Assembly: GCF_010015475.1 (NCBI RefSeq)
Contig: NZ_SSNI01000001.1
Location: 1-64,000 of the forward strand
Direction: 5' to 3'
DNA: 64,000 nt
Source of the DNA: Pontibacter pamirensis
Lineage (GTDB): Bacteria > Bacteroidota > Bacteroidia > Cytophagales > Hymenobacteraceae
A program made the translations under genes and the position numbers. The number at the start of each line of letters is the position of its first letter. Position 1 is the first letter of the stretch. The notes below the pieces were generated by a model. The model saw only the letters and a program-made list of their open reading frames with translations, had not been told where the DNA came from and made no database searches. Shown here one piece after another: positions 61,053 to 64,000 of the stretch.

Positions 61053-63089
61053 CTATTTTGCAGAAGCCTGTGCCTTCTCCTCTTCCTTCTTCTTCACGTC
61101 TTCTTTCCGCTCCGGTGCCTGCCAGTCTATACCCAGCGTGTGCTTCTGTATCCATTTAATTTCCTCAATATCGCGGATGCGCTGGTGGCGCGGCTCACGG
61201 AAACCGTGCGGCTCACGCGGGAACTGAATGTAGCGCACGGTCTTGTTCATGTCCTTCAGCGCCGTGAACAGCATCATACTTTGTGCTTCGGTGTCTGTCA
61301 CGTCGCTCAAGCCGTGCAGGATAAGCGTTGGCGTTTCGATGTTCTTTACATGTGTCAGCACCGACTTCTGGCGGTAACCTTCCGGGTTCTCCCAAGGGGT
61401 GCCCTTCACGTACCACAAGCGTACATCATGGTTAAAGCCAATGCCATACTCGGAGGTCCAGTCGGATACCATAGCGCCGAGCGAGGCCGCTTTAAAGCGG
61501 TTGGTTTTGGTAATAGTAGTACCTCCCAGAATACCGCCGTAGCTCCAGCCACGTACGGCCATTTTGTCTTTATCCACCATGCCGTCGGCAACAAGCTTGT
61601 CTACGCCGCTCATCAGGTCTTCGTAGTCGCCGCCGCCGATGTCGCCCATGTTGCCGCGCAGCAAAGCATCAGTATAGCCGCTGCTGCCGCGCACATTAGG
61701 TGCCAGCTGTATATATCCCAAGTTTGCCCACACATGGTATGCCGGGTTAAAGGAGTTGGTAAACACCCCCGCCGGGCCACCATGTATGTGCAGCAGGAGA
61801 GGGTGCTGCTTGCCTTTCTGATAATCTGTTGGCAAGTACAGCAAGCCTTCCACCTCTAAACCATCCTTGCTCTTCCATTTCACTACTTCGGCGGTAGCCA
61901 GTTGCAAAGTGTCCGTAATGCGCGGGTTCAGGTTGGTGAGCTTTGTTGGGTTAAATTTATCTACTGCCGACACATATAAGTCAGTCGGTGTTCTGTAGTC
62001 GCTGAAGCTGAGCACGGCTTTGCTGCGGTCGGGTGTAATGCCCAGCATGCGCCAGGTGCCGGTGCGGTTGCTCAGGTTCTTCACGTCGCCTTTAGCCATG
62101 TTGAGGCGGTACAGGTTAGTATTGGTGCGCTGCAAGCCTGTGAAAAGGATAGACTTGGCATCCGGCGTCCAGTAATAGTCGCTGATGTTGCCTTCGAACT
62201 TGCCAGACACCATACGCGGCTGCTTTGTATTCGGGTCCATCACCCAAATCTTATCGTTGCGGAGTTCCCACTCTTTATCATCGGCGGCCGTATAGGCAAA
62301 GCTTTTGCCATCAGGTGCCCAGCTTAAGTCTCCTTCCGGGGCTTTGTTGTCTGTGAGCTGCATGGTGGCCGTATCGCCGGAAAGCTGCAGCAGATAGATC
62401 TCGGAGAGGTTGCGCTGGTTGCGGCGGTTTTCGGTGCGGCCCGTAAATACGATGCGCTTGCCATCAGGTGCCACATCAAAGTCTCCTATTAACAGCTCGT
62501 TCTTTGTCAGCTTCTTCGCCTTCTCTGTATCCAGGTCAAAAACCCACAGATGCTCCCAGGCACCCTCGGCTTGTCCGTTCGGGCCTTCGTCTACAAATAA
62601 AGCATCGTTACCAGCTTTATAGAGTTTCTGGTCCTCTTTGCTGCGTGGCACTTCTGATACAAAATATAGTTTTTTGCTGTCTTTGCTCCAGACGTATTTG
62701 CCCACGCTGTTATCGTGCTTTGTCAGCTGTACAGCCTCGCCGCCAGCGGTAGGTATCAGGAAAAGCTGCTGGTGGTCATCTTTCTTGCGCTTCAGGGCAA
62801 TATACTTACCATCCGGAGAGTAGCTAAGATCAGAGCCACCGTCCTCTCCGAGGTACTGATAGCTTTCTCCACCTTTGGCAGCAATGTGGTGGTAGGTTGT
62901 TTCGCGCTTGTTCTTCTCCCAGTTAATCTCAGACTTTCCGTAGACAACAGACTTGCCGTCTGGCGAGATGATGGCATTGCCCAGAGAAGTCATATTCAGA
63001 CCATCGTCTGTTGTCATAGGTTGTTTCTGCGCCATCGTTGTGCCGCCAAGCAAGGCAGCCGACAGCACGAAAAGCAATCGTTTATTCAT
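61053..63089 (-). CDS. S9-family prolyl oligopeptidase-like secreted peptidase
   Basis: From ATG 63089 (MNKRLLFVLSAALLGGTTMAQ) the 678-residue protein has a Sec signal peptide; the longer frame to 63149 runs through a hairpin and is unlikely. An N-terminal seven-bladed propeller region (SPDGKSVVYG, YSPDGKYIALK, APDGKRIVFTG, WAPDGKSFAYT) is followed by the S9 catalytic domain with LHIHGGPAGV, nucleophile GWSYGG and HGLSDVTD (Asp) and PREPHGF (His). It would cleave oligopeptides in the periplasm. The C-terminus is Lys/Glu-rich. Confidence 0.93.
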   Translation of the reverse strand: MNKRLLFVLSAALLGGTTMAQKQPMTTDDGLNMTSLGNAIISPDGKSVVYGKSEINWEKNKRETTYHHIAAKGGESYQYLGEDGGSDLSYSPDGKYIALKRKKDDHQQLFLIPTAGGEAVQLTKHDNSVGKYVWSKDSKKLYFVSEVPRSKEDQKLYKAGNDALFVDEGPNGQAEGAWEHLWVFDLDTEKAKKLTKNELLIGDFDVAPDGKRIVFTGRTENRRNQRNLSEIYLLQLSGDTATMQLTDNKAPEGDLSWAPDGKSFAYTAADDKEWELRNDKIWVMDPNTKQPRMVSGKFEGNISDYYWTPDAKSILFTGLQRTNTNLYRLNMAKGDVKNLSNRTGTWRMLGITPDRSKAVLSFSDYRTPTDLYVSAVDKFNPTKLTNLNPRITDTLQLATAEVVKWKSKDGLEVEGLLYLPTDYQKGKQHPLLLHIHGGPAGVFTNSFNPAYHVWANLGYIQLAPNVRGSSGYTDALLRGNMGDIGGGDYEDLMSGVDKLVADGMVDKDKMAVRGWSYGGILGGTTITKTNRFKAASLGAMVSDWTSEYGIGFNHDVRLWYVKGTPWENPEGYRQKSVLTHVKNIETPTLILHGLSDVTDTEAQSMMLFTALKDMNKTVRYIQFPREPHGFREPRHQRIRDIEEIKWIQKHTLGIDWQAPERKEDVKKKEEEKAQASAK

Positions 63090-63123
63090 AAGTAGCAGGT
63101 ATGATTTATTCTGAAGGGATAAA

Positions 63124-63169
63124 GATAAGAAAGGTATGGCAAAGTTCATTTTGCCATACCTTTCTTATC
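63124..63169 (-). terminator. 20-bp perfect inverted repeat upstream of the S9 peptidase gene
   Basis: GATAAGAAAGGTATGG... (63124-63143) pairs perfectly with 63150-63169 around GTTCAT. It lies 35 bases before the S9 peptidase start on the minus strand. It may terminate the upstream minus-strand gene that ends at 63372, or act as a leader element of the peptidase mRNA; the T-run after it is short (CTTTATCC). Confidence 0.5.
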
Positions 63170-63371
63170 GTCAATCAGGAAGTCTGTTTTACCTGCTGCC
63201 CCGAAAACACTGCATTGGTGGAATGAAGCAAGGTACAAATGCAGAAGCAGAACGAGTATAATTACAAACATGCTCTTTAGTCATGAAAAAGCTCCAGACT
63301 GAATGCGGGTAAATTTTACACAATACTTCTGATAGCAAAAAATAGGAACACTATGATGTCAGCCAGGAGAC

Positions 63372-64000
63372 TTATTTCCAGAGGTCGGCGGCTTTGCGGG
63401 CCATCCGGAAGAAAAGCTCTTTGTCCAGTCCTGCTACCTGGCGTGCCTCTGTTTCTGAGTATCCGTTCTCGGCGGCATTCAGGTAGTCATAGTATAGCTG
63501 GGCCAGTTCCAGGGAATCGTCCTCAAAGCAATCCACCAGTTCTTCCGAAACAATTTTCTCAGGCTCAAATACTTTAGAAGGGTACAGCTTGTCGAGTTGG
63601 TAGATAAGGTACTTCTGCTGTGTCTTGTTTGGCTTGCCGCCAAACAGCTGCTCTATGGGCAGGTCTTCATCCTCCTCATCAAAGTCCTCAAAATCATCCT
63701 CTACTGCCAATGGCTCATACACCACAATGTCGTGGCCTGTCAGTTCGAGGTATTCGTCAAACTGCTCTTTTATTGGGATGAGTGTCGGCGCATCGTACGG
63801 ATGGTTGAGCACGTTGGCCATGTGCAGTGCAATCTCTTTCCCTTTCTCACCGGCTGCAATCAGTATCTGGTTGAACTGGCTGAAATCGCAGCCCAGATAG
63901 GCAAATTTATATTCATCATCGAGCACAGTGAAACACCAGAGTGTGATAAACTCTGTTTCGTCTATCACCACTGTATCGATGTACAGTTCATTTATCTGTA
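63372..64000 (-). CDS. hypothetical acidic protein, 5' end beyond the window
   Basis: The frame is open through the right edge, so the start lies outside; GTG 63971 is only an internal candidate. The visible 209 residues include an N-terminal beta-rich region (ITLWCFTVLDDEYKFAYLGC), an acidic tract (DDFEDFDEEDEDLPIEQ, about residues 101-117) and a helical C-terminus with ETEARQVAGLDKELFFRMARKAADLWK. No signal peptide or catalytic motif is visible and no family is recognised. The stop at 63372 is followed by a 200-base spacer. Confidence 0.65.
   Translation of the reverse strand, partial: QINELYIDTVVIDETEFITLWCFTVLDDEYKFAYLGCDFSQFNQILIAAGEKGKEIALHMANVLNHPYDAPTLIPIKEQFDEYLELTGHDIVVYEPLAVEDDFEDFDEEDEDLPIEQLFGGKPNKTQQKYLIYQLDKLYPSKVFEPEKIVSEELVDCFEDDSLELAQLYYDYLNAAENGYSETEARQVAGLDKELFFRMARKAADLWK

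Noticed and set aside
1..64000. CRISPR arrays, rRNA genes and complete insertion sequences
   Set aside because: No regularly spaced short repeats, rRNA stretches or transposase genes were found on reading both strands.

Overview
The window looks like a chromosomal piece of a Bacteroidota bacterium, most likely a Cytophagales/Hymenobacteraceae member close to Pontibacter. Pointers are a type IX secretion (T9SS) sorting domain, matches to the Bacteroidota promoter pattern (TTTG, about 20 nt, TAnnTTTG), weak ribosome binding sites, and families typical of the phylum (DUF2911, DUF4142, DUF4174, YfiT-like DinB, DUF6428). No rRNA gene, canonical tRNA gene, CRISPR array or complete insertion sequence was seen. 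Layout: (1) 1-5250 is an AT-rich run of one-gene units, nearly all ending in a 50-68 bp element with integron attC architecture. The left core of each element is the reverse complement of the first bases of its own unit, as expected for integron gene cassettes; no integrase is visible, so this is the distal part of a cassette array or a CALIN (attC cluster lacking an integrase). Cargo is mainly lipoproteins and small membrane proteins. (2) 5.4-11.5 kb holds minus-strand SRPBCC/DoxX/DUF4166-type genes, then plus-strand hypotheticals and an M50-like membrane protease with TPRs. (3) 11.5-12.2 kb is gene-poor, with a 20+2+20 bp perfect inverted repeat and two gene remnants. (4) 12.3-15.1 kb is an arsenic operon: operator, ArsR, DUF6428 protein, metallophosphoesterase and Acr3 efflux pump, ended by a strong terminator. 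(5) 15.2-49.5 kb is mostly housekeeping: an HD/Pycsar-effector-like protein, a large phosphoesterase-barrel fusion, ppk1 with a SixA-like phosphatase, an orphan restriction endonuclease-like gene, hflX, a split SirB-cytochrome c gene, a glycosyltransferase, rfbC, murF, a T9SS FG-GAP protein, an omega-amidase/aminotransferase pair, uracil-DNA glycosylase, two disordered proteins, a response regulator, mfd, a sterol desaturase-like protein, an esterase and an outer-membrane phospholipase. (6) 49.8-52.0 kb carries two nearly identical copies of a 138-139 nt tRNA-like RNA gene, each with its own Bacteroidota-type promoter and terminator. (7) 52.1-64 kb returns to ordinary genes (DinB, SDR, esterase, lipocalin, YajQ, TerC, M28 and S9 peptidases), and the last gene runs off the right edge. 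The most unusual items are the twin tRNA-like RNA genes, the integron-type cassette array, the arsenic operon whose soluble proteins all end in cysteines, the frameshifted SirB-cytochrome gene and the lone MjaI-type nuclease. All family assignments come from reading motifs by eye, without database searches.
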